Below are positions 27,184 through 35,281 of a stretch of 64,000 nucleotides of DNA, piece by piece. Each line of letters begins with the position of its first letter. Within the stretch, counting starts at the first letter, position 1. Source of the DNA: Candidatus Dechloromonas phosphorivorans (GTDB lineage Bacteria > Pseudomonadota > Gammaproteobacteria > Burkholderiales > Rhodocyclaceae); NCBI GenBank assembly GCA_016721185.1, contig JADKIP010000002.1:1-64000 (forward strand), given 5' to 3'. Made by a program: the position numbers and the translations under genes. The notes beneath the pieces were generated by a model. It did not search any database, had not been told where the DNA came from, and was given only the letters and a program-made list of their open reading frames with translations.

Positions 27184-28968
27184 ATGATTCGTAATACCTT
27201 CCCCAAACGGAATGTTGTTGCTATCGCACTTGCCGCAGCCTTCGCTGTTGCCGGCAGCCCGGCGATGGCTAAAGACGTCACCGATGCTGACATCCTCAAC
27301 GATGCCAAGTCCACCGGCGACGTTCTGTCCTACGGCCTTGGCACCCAGGGCCAGCGCTACAGCCCGCTGACTGCAATCAACGCCGATACCGTCAAAAATC
27401 TGGTCCCGGTCTGGTCGATGTCCTTCGGTGGCGAGAAGCAGCGTGGCCAAGAATCGCAGCCAGTGATTGCTGACGGCAAAATGTTTGTGACGGCCTCCTA
27501 CAGCCGTATTTTTGCCCTTGACGTCAAGACCGGCAAAAAGCTTTGGAAGTACGAGCATCGCCTGCCGGACGGCATCATGCCGTGCTGTGACGTGATCAAC
27601 CGTGGTGCTGCCCTGTACGGCAACCTGGTTATCTTCGGTACGCTGGATGCCCAGTTGATCGCCCTCGACAAAGATACCGGCAAGGTCGTCTGGAAAGAGA
27701 AGCTCGGCGACTACGCTGCCGGCTATTCCTACACCGCTGCGCCGATCATCGTTAAAGGCAAGGTCATCACCGGTGTTTCCGGTGGCGAGTTTGGCGTCAT
27801 CGGCCGCATGGATGCCCGCGATGCCATGACCGGCAAAATGGTCTGGACCCGTCCGACTGTCGAAGGCCACATGGGCTATGCATTCGACAAGGATGGTAAC
27901 AAGACCGAAACCGGCATTAGCGGCACGCTCAACGCCAGCTGGAAGGGTGATCTCTGGCAAACCGGCGGCGCTGCCACCTGGAACGGCGCAACCTACGATG
28001 CAGAAACCAACCTGATCTTCGCAGGTACCGGCAACCCGGCCCCGTGGAACAGCCACCTGCGTCCTGGCGACAACCTCTTCTCGTCCTCCACCGTTGCGCT
28101 TAATCCGGATAACGGCAAGATTGTCTGGCATTACCAGAACACCCCGCATGACGGCTGGGACTTCGACGGCGTCAATGAGTTCGTCTCCTTTGACTACAAG
28201 GACAAGAGCGGCAAGATGGTCAAGGCCGGCGGCAAGGCTGACCGTAATGGTTTCTTCTTCGTCAATGACCGGACCAACGGCAAGCTGTTGAATGCCTTCC
28301 CGTTCGTGAACAAGATCACCTGGGCCAAGAGCATCAATCTGGAAACCGGCCGTCCGAACTACATCGAAGAAGGCCGTCCGGGTAACCCGGCAGCTGAAGC
28401 CGATGGCAAGAAGGGCAAAGTGGTTTTCTCCGCACCGTCCTTCCTCGGTGGCAAGAACCAGCAACAGATGGCCTACAGCCCGCAAACCGGTCTGTTCTAC
28501 GTCCCGGCTAACGAATGGTCGATGGACATCTGGAACGAGCCTGTTTCCTACAAGAAAGGTGCTGCTTACCTCGGCGCCGGCTTCACCATCAAGGCTATTC
28601 ACGACGACTACATCGGCTCCCTGCGCGCCTTTGACCCGACCACCGGCAAGATGGTCTGGGAAAGCAAGAACTACGCGCCGCTTTGGGGGGGTGTCCTGAC
28701 CACGGGTGGCAATCTCGTGTTCCACGGCACGCCGGAAGGTTACCTCCGCGCGCTTGATGCCAAGACGGGCAAAGAGCTGTGGAAATTCCAGGCTGGTACA
28801 GGCATCGTTGCACCGCCGGTCACCTGGGAAATGGATGGCGAGCAGTACATCAGCGTCGTAACCGGTTGGGGTGGTGCAGTACCGCTGTGGGGCGGCGACG
28901 TCGCCAAGCGTGTGAACTTCCTCGAACAGGGTGGTTCTGTGTGGGTGTTCAAGCTGCACAAGTCCTAA
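27184..28968 (+). CDS. PQQ alcohol dehydrogenase, lanthanide type (ExaF/PedH-like)
   Basis: 594-residue periplasmic quinoprotein that oxidises primary alcohols, probably ethanol, and passes electrons to cytochrome c. The start at 27184 follows AGGAGACAATCC. It has a signal peptide (MIRNTFPKRNVVAIALAAAF...AMA) and eight propeller blades with tryptophan-docking repeats such as ALDVKTGKKLWKYEH. The vicinal Cys pair is in MPCCDVINRG. Metal ligands: Glu in SGGEFGVIG, Asn in GTGNPAPWNS, catalytic Asp326 in GWDFDGVNE. Asp328, two residues on, is the extra ligand that marks lanthanide-dependent enzymes. Control appears to be by sigma-54. It differs from the calcium-type paralogue at 30328-32199 at exactly this position. 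Confidence 0.9.
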   Translation: MIRNTFPKRNVVAIALAAAFAVAGSPAMAKDVTDADILNDAKSTGDVLSYGLGTQGQRYSPLTAINADTVKNLVPVWSMSFGGEKQRGQESQPVIADGKMFVTASYSRIFALDVKTGKKLWKYEHRLPDGIMPCCDVINRGAALYGNLVIFGTLDAQLIALDKDTGKVVWKEKLGDYAAGYSYTAAPIIVKGKVITGVSGGEFGVIGRMDARDAMTGKMVWTRPTVEGHMGYAFDKDGNKTETGISGTLNASWKGDLWQTGGAATWNGATYDAETNLIFAGTGNPAPWNSHLRPGDNLFSSSTVALNPDNGKIVWHYQNTPHDGWDFDGVNEFVSFDYKDKSGKMVKAGGKADRNGFFFVNDRTNGKLLNAFPFVNKITWAKSINLETGRPNYIEEGRPGNPAAEADGKKGKVVFSAPSFLGGKNQQQMAYSPQTGLFYVPANEWSMDIWNEPVSYKKGAAYLGAGFTIKAIHDDYIGSLRAFDPTTGKMVWESKNYAPLWGGVLTTGGNLVFHGTPEGYLRALDAKTGKELWKFQAGTGIVAPPVTWEMDGEQYISVVTGWGGAVPLWGGDVAKRVNFLEQGGSVWVFKLHKS

Positions 28969-28980
28969 TTTGCATCTCCT

Positions 28981-29041
28981 GCGGGCGCTTCGGCGCCCGC
29001 TCGAAACGGCGCGAAGGCTTCGGCTTACGCGCCGTTTTTTT
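28981..29041 (+). terminator. Double hairpin terminator
   Basis: GCGGGCGC-TTCG-GCGCCCGC is a perfect UUCG-type hairpin. A second stem, AAACGGCGCG/CGCGCCGTTT, follows with a T7 tail. Both come directly after the dehydrogenase stop. Confidence 0.9.
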
Positions 29042-29054
29042 GTGCCATTTTCGG

Positions 29055-29088
29055 GTTGACCGTACCGCCAGCCCTTGCTTCGATGATC
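29055..29088 (+). repeat. Dispersed GTYGACCGTA repeat, copy 2
   Basis: GGTTGACCGTACCGCCAGCC followed by CTTGCTTCGATGATC aligns with the copy at 53087 over 33 bases with about seven or eight differences. Here it is intergenic, beyond the dehydrogenase terminator. Confidence 0.5.
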
Positions 29089-29165
29089 TCCAGGCGAGCC
29101 GTTACCTCCATGCTCGCGGCACTCGGCAAATCGCTGCGGCATGGCTTGCGGTAAGTTTCCGAAAA

Positions 29166-29627
29166 TCACTCCTTGCCACCCATCGCGCGCGACTCGATGA
29201 ACATCTGGATCGCCCAGGCCAGCTCCTGCTTGAGTACGCCTTGCCAGGGCGGCATTTGAGTCACACCGACAATGATCTTGCCGTGGCGCACGGTTTTGGC
29301 GAAATAGGCATCGTTATCGCGCATGCAGGCCGCCTTCAGATCGAGATCGGTTATCCGCCGACAAAAGCGGTTGAGTTGGCGCAAATCGGGAGCCGGTGCG
29401 GCATTAGTGCTGGCATCGGCGCCATGACAGCGGGCGCAGGTCTGGCCGTAGGCCGTCTGCCCAATACTGACCGCCAGCGGATTGCCGCGGTAGGGATTGG
29501 CTTCAAGCCAGGTTTCGCCGAGCACCGGCAAACCATCCGGCTTCACGGTCGGGGCGACCGCCACTTCATTGGCGCTGAGCAAGCCGGAAAAAAGGCAGGC
29601 CGAAAGGATCAATAGCAGTTTGCGCAT
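29166..29627 (-). CDS. PedF-type cytochrome c
   Basis: 153 residues with a signal peptide (MRKLLLILSACLFSGLLSA) and one haem site, CARCHG; the distal Met is probably in VTQMPPWQG. The ETWLEANPYRGN segment before the haem and the CMRDNDAYFAKTVRHGKI segment are typical of cytochromes c550 that take electrons from quinoprotein ethanol dehydrogenases. It is 5 bases downstream of the pentapeptide-repeat gene, forming an operon after the calcium-type dehydrogenase. The start at 29627 is chosen because it begins the signal peptide. Confidence 0.88.
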   Translation of the reverse strand: MRKLLLILSACLFSGLLSANEVAVAPTVKPDGLPVLGETWLEANPYRGNPLAVSIGQTAYGQTCARCHGADASTNAAPAPDLRQLNRFCRRITDLDLKAACMRDNDAYFAKTVRHGKIIVGVTQMPPWQGVLKQELAWAIQMFIESRAMGGKE

Positions 29628-29632
29628 GGCGG

Positions 29633-30202
29633 TCACCAGTCGGTCGGACAACCAGTGCAGCCCTCGAAATCGGCATCCTGGAAAACGGTAAATCGGCGGA
29701 AAGCGCCAGACAGATCGGCACCCCGGAAATTAACGGTAAAGAACTTGGTTTCCTGCAGATTGGCATTGACCAGACGAGCGCCAGCGAACCACGAAAAATT
29801 GGCTTTCGCCGCCTCCAGGTTGGCCCCGGTGAGATCAGCATGGGTAAAGTCGGCACGAAACAGGCGCGCAAACTCAAGATCAGCGCCAATCATTTTGGCG
29901 CCACGAAAACTGGCGGTAGGGGCAGTCGCTTTGTTAAGACGGGCCGAGGTCAGATCAGCGCCATCAAAAATTGCGCCCGCCAGATTGGCCCCGCGTAAAT
30001 CTACCCGGGCCATTTTGGCGCCGGTGAAATCAGCACCGGCCAGGTTCTTGCCAGCCAGATTGGCATGGCGCAGATCAACGCCCGGACAACGGGTGTGCGG
30101 CCAGATGCCGCAACCGTTAATAACCTCCGGCTCAAATGGCTCGGCGGCAATTGCTGCGGTCGACAGCGAAAAAAAGGCAAAAATCAGGCTTCGAATCATC
30201 AT
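29633..30202 (-). CDS. Secreted pentapeptide-repeat protein
   Basis: 189 residues with a signal peptide (MMIRSLIFAFFSLSTAAIAA). The rest is A(D/N)LxX repeats folding as a right-handed beta helix, for example RHANLAGKNLAGADFTGAKM. Two Cys pairs flank the helix (CGIWPHTRC and CTGC). Pentapeptide-repeat genes are known beside pedE in Pseudomonas. The role is unknown; a periplasmic scaffold between dehydrogenase and cytochrome is one possibility. It lies between the calcium-type dehydrogenase and a PedF cytochrome. Confidence 0.85.
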   Translation of the reverse strand: MMIRSLIFAFFSLSTAAIAAEPFEPEVINGCGIWPHTRCPGVDLRHANLAGKNLAGADFTGAKMARVDLRGANLAGAIFDGADLTSARLNKATAPTASFRGAKMIGADLEFARLFRADFTHADLTGANLEAAKANFSWFAGARLVNANLQETKFFTVNFRGADLSGAFRRFTVFQDADFEGCTGCPTDW

Positions 30203-30327
30203 CTGTGAATCATCCTCAGGCGAAACAGTAAGTCCAGGCCACCAGCAACCCATCTGATTGCTGGTGGCGTTGGGCGACTACCGCACAGGAAGATGGCAGC
30301 CGCTGGACATGACGCGCTTCGTTAGCC

Positions 30328-32199
30328 TTAGTTCTTCGACGCCTTCGGCAGCTTGAATACCCACATCGAACCACCCTGCGTGACCTGCTTGGTCAGGTCG
30401 GCCAAGTCACCGCCCCACAACGGCACCGCGCCGCCGTAACCGGACTGGATACCGATGTACTGCTCGCCGTCCATTTCCCAGGTGATAGGCACAGAAACCA
30501 CGCCGGAACCGGTCTGGAATTTCCACAGTTCCTTGCCGTTCTTGGCATCGAATGCTTTAACGAAACCATCCGACGTGCCGGTAATCAACAAGCCGCCTGC
30601 AGTGGTCAAAGTACCGGCCCAAAGCGGGAATTTCTCTTTATGCTCCCAGGCAATTTTGCCGGTCTTCGGATCAATGGCACGCAGCGTGCCGACGTGATCG
30701 TCATAGAGTTTCTTGATCCGGAAGCCCTGGCCAAGGTAGGCAGAGCCGGCCTTGTAGGTCAGCTTTTCGGTCCAATAGTCCATCGCCCAATGGTTGGCGG
30801 GGATGTAGAAGAGACCGGTATCCGGGCTGAACGACATCGGCATCCAGTTGGTACCACCGAGGAAAGGCGGCGAAACGAAGACGGATTCACCCTTGTCAGC
30901 CCCCTCCTTCGGTGCCGGCGGACGATTGCCCTTCTCGATCGGCTTGCCGGTCTTCAGGTCAAAGCTGGAAGCCCAGGTGATACCGTCAACGAACGGCCAG
31001 GCACCGATCAGCGAAGTCGGCTTGTTCGGGTAACCGGCGCCGGTCGCCAGTTTTTCACGGTCGGTGACGAAGAAGAAACCGTTACGGTCGGCGTGGGCGG
31101 AGGCCTTGACCAGCTTGCCGGTCTTCGGATCCTTGTACTCGAAGAGCACCACGGAGTTGTTGCCGGAGAAGTCCCAGGCATCGTTCGGGGTGTGCTGGAA
31201 AAAGCCCTTTAGCTCGCCGGTGCTGGCATCGACGTAGGCCTGGCCGGAAGTGAACAGGCTGTCCCAGTTACGCGGGTCGTCACCTTCCTTGGTGCGGTGC
31301 CAAGTATTCCACGGCGCCGGGTTGCCGGTACCGATCACCACCATGTTCTTCTCGACGTCAAAGCTGGCCGTCTGCCACGGAGCACCACCGCCGTGGTTCC
31401 AGGCATCAACCAACTTGCCATCCTTGTCGCGCGGCCAGGACGGTGCTGCCTTGTCGCCCGTCGGCGTGCTTTCCTTGCCATTCAGGCGACCCATGTGGCC
31501 TTCCACCATCGGACGTGCCCAGACTTCCTCGCCGGTATCCGGATCGCGGGCGAACAGGTAGCCGACGACGCCGAATTCATCCCCCGAGGAACCATGCACC
31601 AGCAGCACTTTGCCGGTCTTCTGATCCTTGACGATGAAAGGCGCACCAGTCATCGTATAGCCAACCTTGTGATCGCCAAATTTCTTCGTCCAGACCACCT
31701 TGCCGGTGTCCTTGTTGAGCGCCGTGATGCCAGCATCCAGAGTACCGAAGAAGATCTTGTCGCCATAGATGGCCGGACCGCGGTTAACCACGTCGCAACA
31801 GGGACGAATATCGTCCGGCAGGCGAGCAGCATATTCCCAGAGGCGCTTCCCGGTTTTCGCTTCGATCGCAAAAATGCGCGAATAGGAGCTGGTTGCGTAG
31901 ATCACGCCATCATGCACCAGCACTTGCCCTTCCTGACCGCGCTGCTTTTCACCGCCAAAGGAGAAGCTCCAGGCCGGCACCAGATTTTCGACGTTTTTCG
32001 TGTTGACCGTAGTCAGCGTGCTGTGGCGCTGCGCCTTGAGGCCAAGACCATAAGACAGGACATCGCCGGTGGTCTTGTCGTCATTGAGAATATCTTCCCA
32101 GCTTACTTTGGCACCAGCCGCTGCGGCTGGTACGCAAAAAGTGGCGGCGACGATGGCGGCAAGCAGCGTCTGGCGGGGATTGAAGCGGATTGATTCCAT
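30328..32199 (-). CDS. exaA: PQQ ethanol dehydrogenase, calcium type (ExaA/PedE-like)
   Basis: 623-residue periplasmic quinoprotein. The start at 32199 has AGGAGACG in front and gives a signal peptide (MESIRFNPRQTLLAAIVAAT). The vicinal Cys pair is in RPCCDVVNRG, with Glu in SSGDEFGVVG and Asn in GTGNPAPWNTW. The catalytic Asp343 lies in NDAWDFSGNN. Ser345 occupies the place of the lanthanide-binding Asp, so this should be the Ca2+ enzyme, as in ExaA of Pseudomonas. It is divergent from the second kinase-regulator pair, which is a good candidate for its control. I see no sigma-54 promoter upstream. Confidence 0.92.
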   Translation of the reverse strand: MESIRFNPRQTLLAAIVAATFCVPAAAAGAKVSWEDILNDDKTTGDVLSYGLGLKAQRHSTLTTVNTKNVENLVPAWSFSFGGEKQRGQEGQVLVHDGVIYATSSYSRIFAIEAKTGKRLWEYAARLPDDIRPCCDVVNRGPAIYGDKIFFGTLDAGITALNKDTGKVVWTKKFGDHKVGYTMTGAPFIVKDQKTGKVLLVHGSSGDEFGVVGYLFARDPDTGEEVWARPMVEGHMGRLNGKESTPTGDKAAPSWPRDKDGKLVDAWNHGGGAPWQTASFDVEKNMVVIGTGNPAPWNTWHRTKEGDDPRNWDSLFTSGQAYVDASTGELKGFFQHTPNDAWDFSGNNSVVLFEYKDPKTGKLVKASAHADRNGFFFVTDREKLATGAGYPNKPTSLIGAWPFVDGITWASSFDLKTGKPIEKGNRPPAPKEGADKGESVFVSPPFLGGTNWMPMSFSPDTGLFYIPANHWAMDYWTEKLTYKAGSAYLGQGFRIKKLYDDHVGTLRAIDPKTGKIAWEHKEKFPLWAGTLTTAGGLLITGTSDGFVKAFDAKNGKELWKFQTGSGVVSVPITWEMDGEQYIGIQSGYGGAVPLWGGDLADLTKQVTQGGSMWVFKLPKASKN

Positions 32200-32398
32200 T
32201 ATTTTTACGTCTCCTGTCATTGGTATCGTTACATTCCCTAGAAATCGGACCGGCCCTACTATCCTGACCGGCGCTCCGAGTATAGGAAGCGGCAAAGTCG
32301 AAAGTCTCGGGACATACGCACCGGCAAACCGGGAAAATAACCCCAGCACGATTCCATCTACGGGTACGAAACCTGCTGAATACACGTATTAATTAGAC
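32200..32398. promoter_or_regulatory. Divergent promoter region exaA / kinase
   Basis: 199 bases between divergent genes must hold both promoters. No -24/-12 site on either strand and no clear operator was found, in contrast to the other intergenic regions of this cluster. Confidence 0.4.
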
Positions 32399-33706
32399 AT
32401 GGCACAAACAATGGATCTCAGACGACGGCTAGTTAGTTACCTCGGCGCACTTCTGCTTGGCCTCCTGCTGATGACGGTGCTGATTAACTTGAACTCGCTA
32501 CGCCATGACGTTACTGCCGAGGTCGTTGCCTCAGAACAACTTGTTCGGGTATTGCTGGAAACAGTCAGCATTGAGGGGAGCTTGCCTGTACCGGAAGCCA
32601 CCCGCCGCGTGAAAGTCATTCTGGACAGCGCGCCACTGAGGCACCTTAGCGTCAGTCTTGGCGACACCCCGCCCCCTGAGCCCGATGCACTAACCAACCG
32701 GCTAGCCCAACTCCTTGGCGTTCAATCGACAAGCAGCGACGGGCAAATGCTTCGCCTGGGTGAGCAAACGCTGCGGATCGCCCCCAACCCCGCCTCGGAA
32801 ATTGAAGAGCGCCTGAGTGATACTGTTCGACTTTGCATCACATTACTGCTCTTTTCTGGAGCAACCCTTATTGTTGCCTGGTGGTCTGCCGATCGTGCGC
32901 TCGCCCCGGTGCGGGAACTGGAAGACGGTCTGCATCGCCTTACGCAAGGAGAAAGCGATGTGGCATTGCCGCCCTTCGCACTCCGGGAATTTGACCAGCT
33001 CGCTAGCGCAATCAATCATCTAGCTGAAGCGCTGCGTACATCTCGGCAAGCCCAGCGCCAGCTTTCCCGTCAGTTGATTCAAGTGCAGGAAGAGGAGCGC
33101 CGGACTCTGGCAAGAGAATTGCATGATGAGATGGGTCAAACTCTGACTGCGATTAGTGTGACTGCTGCGTATCTTGAGCGTAACGCCGAAAAGCTGGAGG
33201 CCGGGCGGATAGTTGAATGTGCGCAGGATCTGCGCCGCGATGTGCGAACGAGTGGCGACCAGCTGCGAGCCATGCTTCAGCATCTGCGCCCATACGGGCT
33301 TGATGCTCAAGGCGTGAAGAGTGCTTTGCGAGAGTTGGTCAGCAGTTGGCAGCAACGCGAGTCAGGCATCCGCTTCAGCCTTGAAATGCCCAGCGATTTT
33401 CCTCCACTTGCAGACGAGGTCGGGCTAGCGTTGTATCGAGTAATACAGGAGGCGCTGACCAATGTTGTGCGACATAGCCGCGCAAAGCATTGCCGCGTAA
33501 ATATTTTCGCCAAGCTCGGCACGCTGCGCCTGGAAGTAGTTGATGATGGTTGCGGCCTGCCCGCCGCCGGCCCCAGCCGACGAGGCGGTTTGTTTGGTAT
33601 TGAAGAACGGCTAGCGATGGTTGGCGGCAATTTGGTGTTTAAAAATGGACAGACCCAAGGGTTGCAACTTCAAATCACGCTACCCCTGAGCCCGCAGGAA
33701 CAATAG
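32399..33706 (+). CDS. Membrane histidine kinase, MoxY/LapD-type sensor (second copy)
   Basis: 435 residues. The first membrane helix is LGALLLGLLLMTVLINL, followed by a periplasmic sensor of about 110 residues and a second helix near 147-167. HAMP-like and HisKA_3 segments follow, with the phospho-His in LARELHDEMGQTLTAI, then NVVRHSRAKH and the glycine boxes DDGCGLP and GLFGIEERL. It resembles the kinase at 22813-24189 in plan but not closely in the sensor, so the two probably sense different signals. It is divergent from exaA and 8 bases ahead of its regulator gene. Confidence 0.85.
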   Translation: MAQTMDLRRRLVSYLGALLLGLLLMTVLINLNSLRHDVTAEVVASEQLVRVLLETVSIEGSLPVPEATRRVKVILDSAPLRHLSVSLGDTPPPEPDALTNRLAQLLGVQSTSSDGQMLRLGEQTLRIAPNPASEIEERLSDTVRLCITLLLFSGATLIVAWWSADRALAPVRELEDGLHRLTQGESDVALPPFALREFDQLASAINHLAEALRTSRQAQRQLSRQLIQVQEEERRTLARELHDEMGQTLTAISVTAAYLERNAEKLEAGRIVECAQDLRRDVRTSGDQLRAMLQHLRPYGLDAQGVKSALRELVSSWQQRESGIRFSLEMPSDFPPLADEVGLALYRVIQEALTNVVRHSRAKHCRVNIFAKLGTLRLEVVDDGCGLPAAGPSRRGGLFGIEERLAMVGGNLVFKNGQTQGLQLQITLPLSPQEQ

Positions 33707-33714
33707 GAGAAGAC

Positions 33715-34362
33715 ATGATCCGAATCATTCTGATCGATGACCACGCCATCGTAAGAACAGGCTACCGCCGCCTGCTCGATGCCGAACCGGGGCTGCAGGT
33801 CGTTGGTGAAGCAGCCAGCGCCGACGAAGCAAACGCCTTGGTGCTACGCACTATTGCTGACGTTGCCCTTGTGGACTTGAGCCTGCGGGGAAGCAGTGGC
33901 ATCGAGGCCATTCGCGGCATGCTGACACGGTGCCCCACGCTAAAAGTGCTTGTACTTTCCATGCACGAAGGGGCTGGCTACATCACTCAGGCCCTCCGAA
34001 GCGGAGCCCTTGGCTACCTGACCAAACACTGCGAACCCAGCGAAGTCATTGATGGCATCCATCGCGTCGCTACCGGAAAACGCGTTTTCTCTCCCGAAAT
34101 TGCCCAGATTCTGGCTCAGGAAGCAGCGGACGGAAATGATGCGTTCTCACATCTGACACCACGCGAATTTGAGGTATTGCGGATGCTGGTTCAAGGAGAA
34201 TCCTCAACCGGTATCGCATCATCAATGCACCTCAGCCAAAAAACAGTACTGAACTATCTTTCACTGATCCGGCAAAAGCTTGATGTGGAAAATGACTTCA
34301 AGCTCCTTCACTTGGCGGCTCGTCACGGCCTAGTGGATATAAGCCACGCCATTCGGGCCTGA
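33715..34362 (+). CDS. NarL/ErdR-type response regulator
   Basis: 215 residues: receiver domain with IIDDHAIVRTG-like start (IRIILIDDHAIVRTGYRRLL), phospho-Asp in VALVDLSLRGSSG, and a LuxR-type DNA-binding domain (LTPREFEVLRMLVQGESSTG, SQKTVLNYLSLIRQKL). It pairs with the kinase 8 bases upstream. By position it would control exaA and the cytochrome gene that follows, as ExaE/ErdR do in Pseudomonas. Confidence 0.87.
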   Translation: MIRIILIDDHAIVRTGYRRLLDAEPGLQVVGEAASADEANALVLRTIADVALVDLSLRGSSGIEAIRGMLTRCPTLKVLVLSMHEGAGYITQALRSGALGYLTKHCEPSEVIDGIHRVATGKRVFSPEIAQILAQEAADGNDAFSHLTPREFEVLRMLVQGESSTGIASSMHLSQKTVLNYLSLIRQKLDVENDFKLLHLAARHGLVDISHAIRA

Positions 34363-34441
34363 ACAAGCTAGATTTATAAGTAGCAAGGCTTCAAACTACC
34401 TTACTCGTTTTCTTTATTAACCCACCCAATCGGAGAATCCC

Positions 34442-34834
34442 ATGTTTGTCAAATCCGTTAAATTTGTTATCGCCAGTGTTCTAGTCGCCGGCAGCCTAAG
34501 CAACGCCATCGCTGATTCGGCCAATGATGAAAAAATGAAAAAGGCGGCATTAAAAGCCGGCTGCCTGACCTGCCACAGCGTTGAAGCCGGTAAAGGCGTA
34601 GCCCCTGCAGGTACCGACAAGCCAGTTGGCCCCGCCTGGGCAGACGTTGCCAGTAAATATCGGAATAAGCCGGGTGCAGCCGATTTCTTGACCCGTGTTG
34701 TACTTGAAGGCTCCAACCCATATTCCAGTCACTGGAAAGATAAAGTTTCTGGCATTGCCATGCCGCCAAATGCAGTCGCTATTACTGAGGCAGATGCCCG
34801 TCAATTAGTTTTTTGGATTCTTTCCATTAAATAA
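34442..34834 (+). CDS. Periplasmic cytochrome c
   Basis: 130 residues with a signal peptide (MFVKSVKFVIASVLVAGSLS), one haem site, CLTCHS, and a distal Met in GIAMPPNAVAITE. GPAWADVASKYRNKPGA is typical of the small class I cytochromes of the c551/c5 type. It is likely an electron acceptor in the alcohol oxidation chain. It has no obvious sigma-54 promoter of its own. Confidence 0.87.
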   Translation: MFVKSVKFVIASVLVAGSLSNAIADSANDEKMKKAALKAGCLTCHSVEAGKGVAPAGTDKPVGPAWADVASKYRNKPGAADFLTRVVLEGSNPYSSHWKDKVSGIAMPPNAVAITEADARQLVFWILSIK

Positions 34835-34903
34835 AAGCAGTTTATTTTCCCGGTCATCAAAAGCCGAGACCAGAACCACCGATCCAAAACGCATAAAATC
34901 CAA

Positions 34904-34942
34904 CATGAAAATGGCGCATCAATTTGATGCGCCATTTTCATG
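34904..34942. terminator. Perfect long hairpin
   Basis: CATGAAAATGGCGCATCA and its exact complement are separated by only ATT: an 18-base perfect stem on a 3-base loop. Each arm ends in an A or T run. It probably terminates the cytochrome transcript. Confidence 0.75.
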
Positions 34943-35164
34943 TTCAGCAAGCAAACATTAAAACTGATGTGCTCACATTAAGTCAGCAGCAAAACAGAAG
35001 TAACAGGCTTGATCGCCCCCTGCTCAAGCATTGAACATCTGTTTAATATTTGATCATATCGATGCATTTTGAAATCCTTACCCTAACAAAATTCACGCCA
35101 ACAAACACGCCCAACCAATTGATTTGTAATACATCTCTCAAGGTGACACATCAACCATCCAGGC

Positions 35165-35180
35165 TGGCACACCGCATGCA
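35165..35180 (+). promoter_or_regulatory. Sigma-54 promoter of the aldehyde dehydrogenase
   Basis: TGGCACACCGCATGCA fits TGGCACRNNNNTTGCW with one mismatch (A for the first T of the -12 box). It lies about 102 bases before the gene, much like the leader of the lanthanide-type dehydrogenase. Confidence 0.75.
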
Positions 35181-35281
35181 ATGTATTTGGCAGTAGTTTT
35201 GGCAGGATAATTTTTAAGAATCAAAATCCGCCAATGCTTTCTTAACCGTTCGCAACTCAAATCCATGAATCAGGAGACAAC

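Larger units (their letters stand above)
34835..35281. other. Intergenic region with terminator and sigma-54 promoter
   Basis: 447 bases, AT-richer than the flanking genes, without a gene. It holds a perfect 18-base hairpin, the palindrome ATGTGCTCACAT (34967-34978) as a candidate activator site, and the sigma-54 promoter of the aldehyde dehydrogenase gene. Confidence 0.7.

Noticed and set aside
27058..29169. 703-residue open frame antisense to the lanthanide-type dehydrogenase
   Set aside because: It is the mirror of a highly codon-biased gene; the translation has no recognisable domain, while the sense strand encodes a complete quinoprotein with a signal peptide and catalytic residues.
30155..30170. 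Further copies of the dispersed GTCGACC repeat (for example 30155, 42783, 55605, 58012)
   Set aside because: These share only about 8-10 bases around TGCGGTCRAC, inside sequences coding for Leu-Thr-Ala-Ala-Ile-type membrane or signal segments; chance and codon bias suffice.
35188..35204. TTGGCAGTAGTTTTGGCA as the sigma-54 promoter of the aldehyde dehydrogenase
   Set aside because: The -12 element has GG-C with wrong spacing; the site at 35165-35180 is much better.
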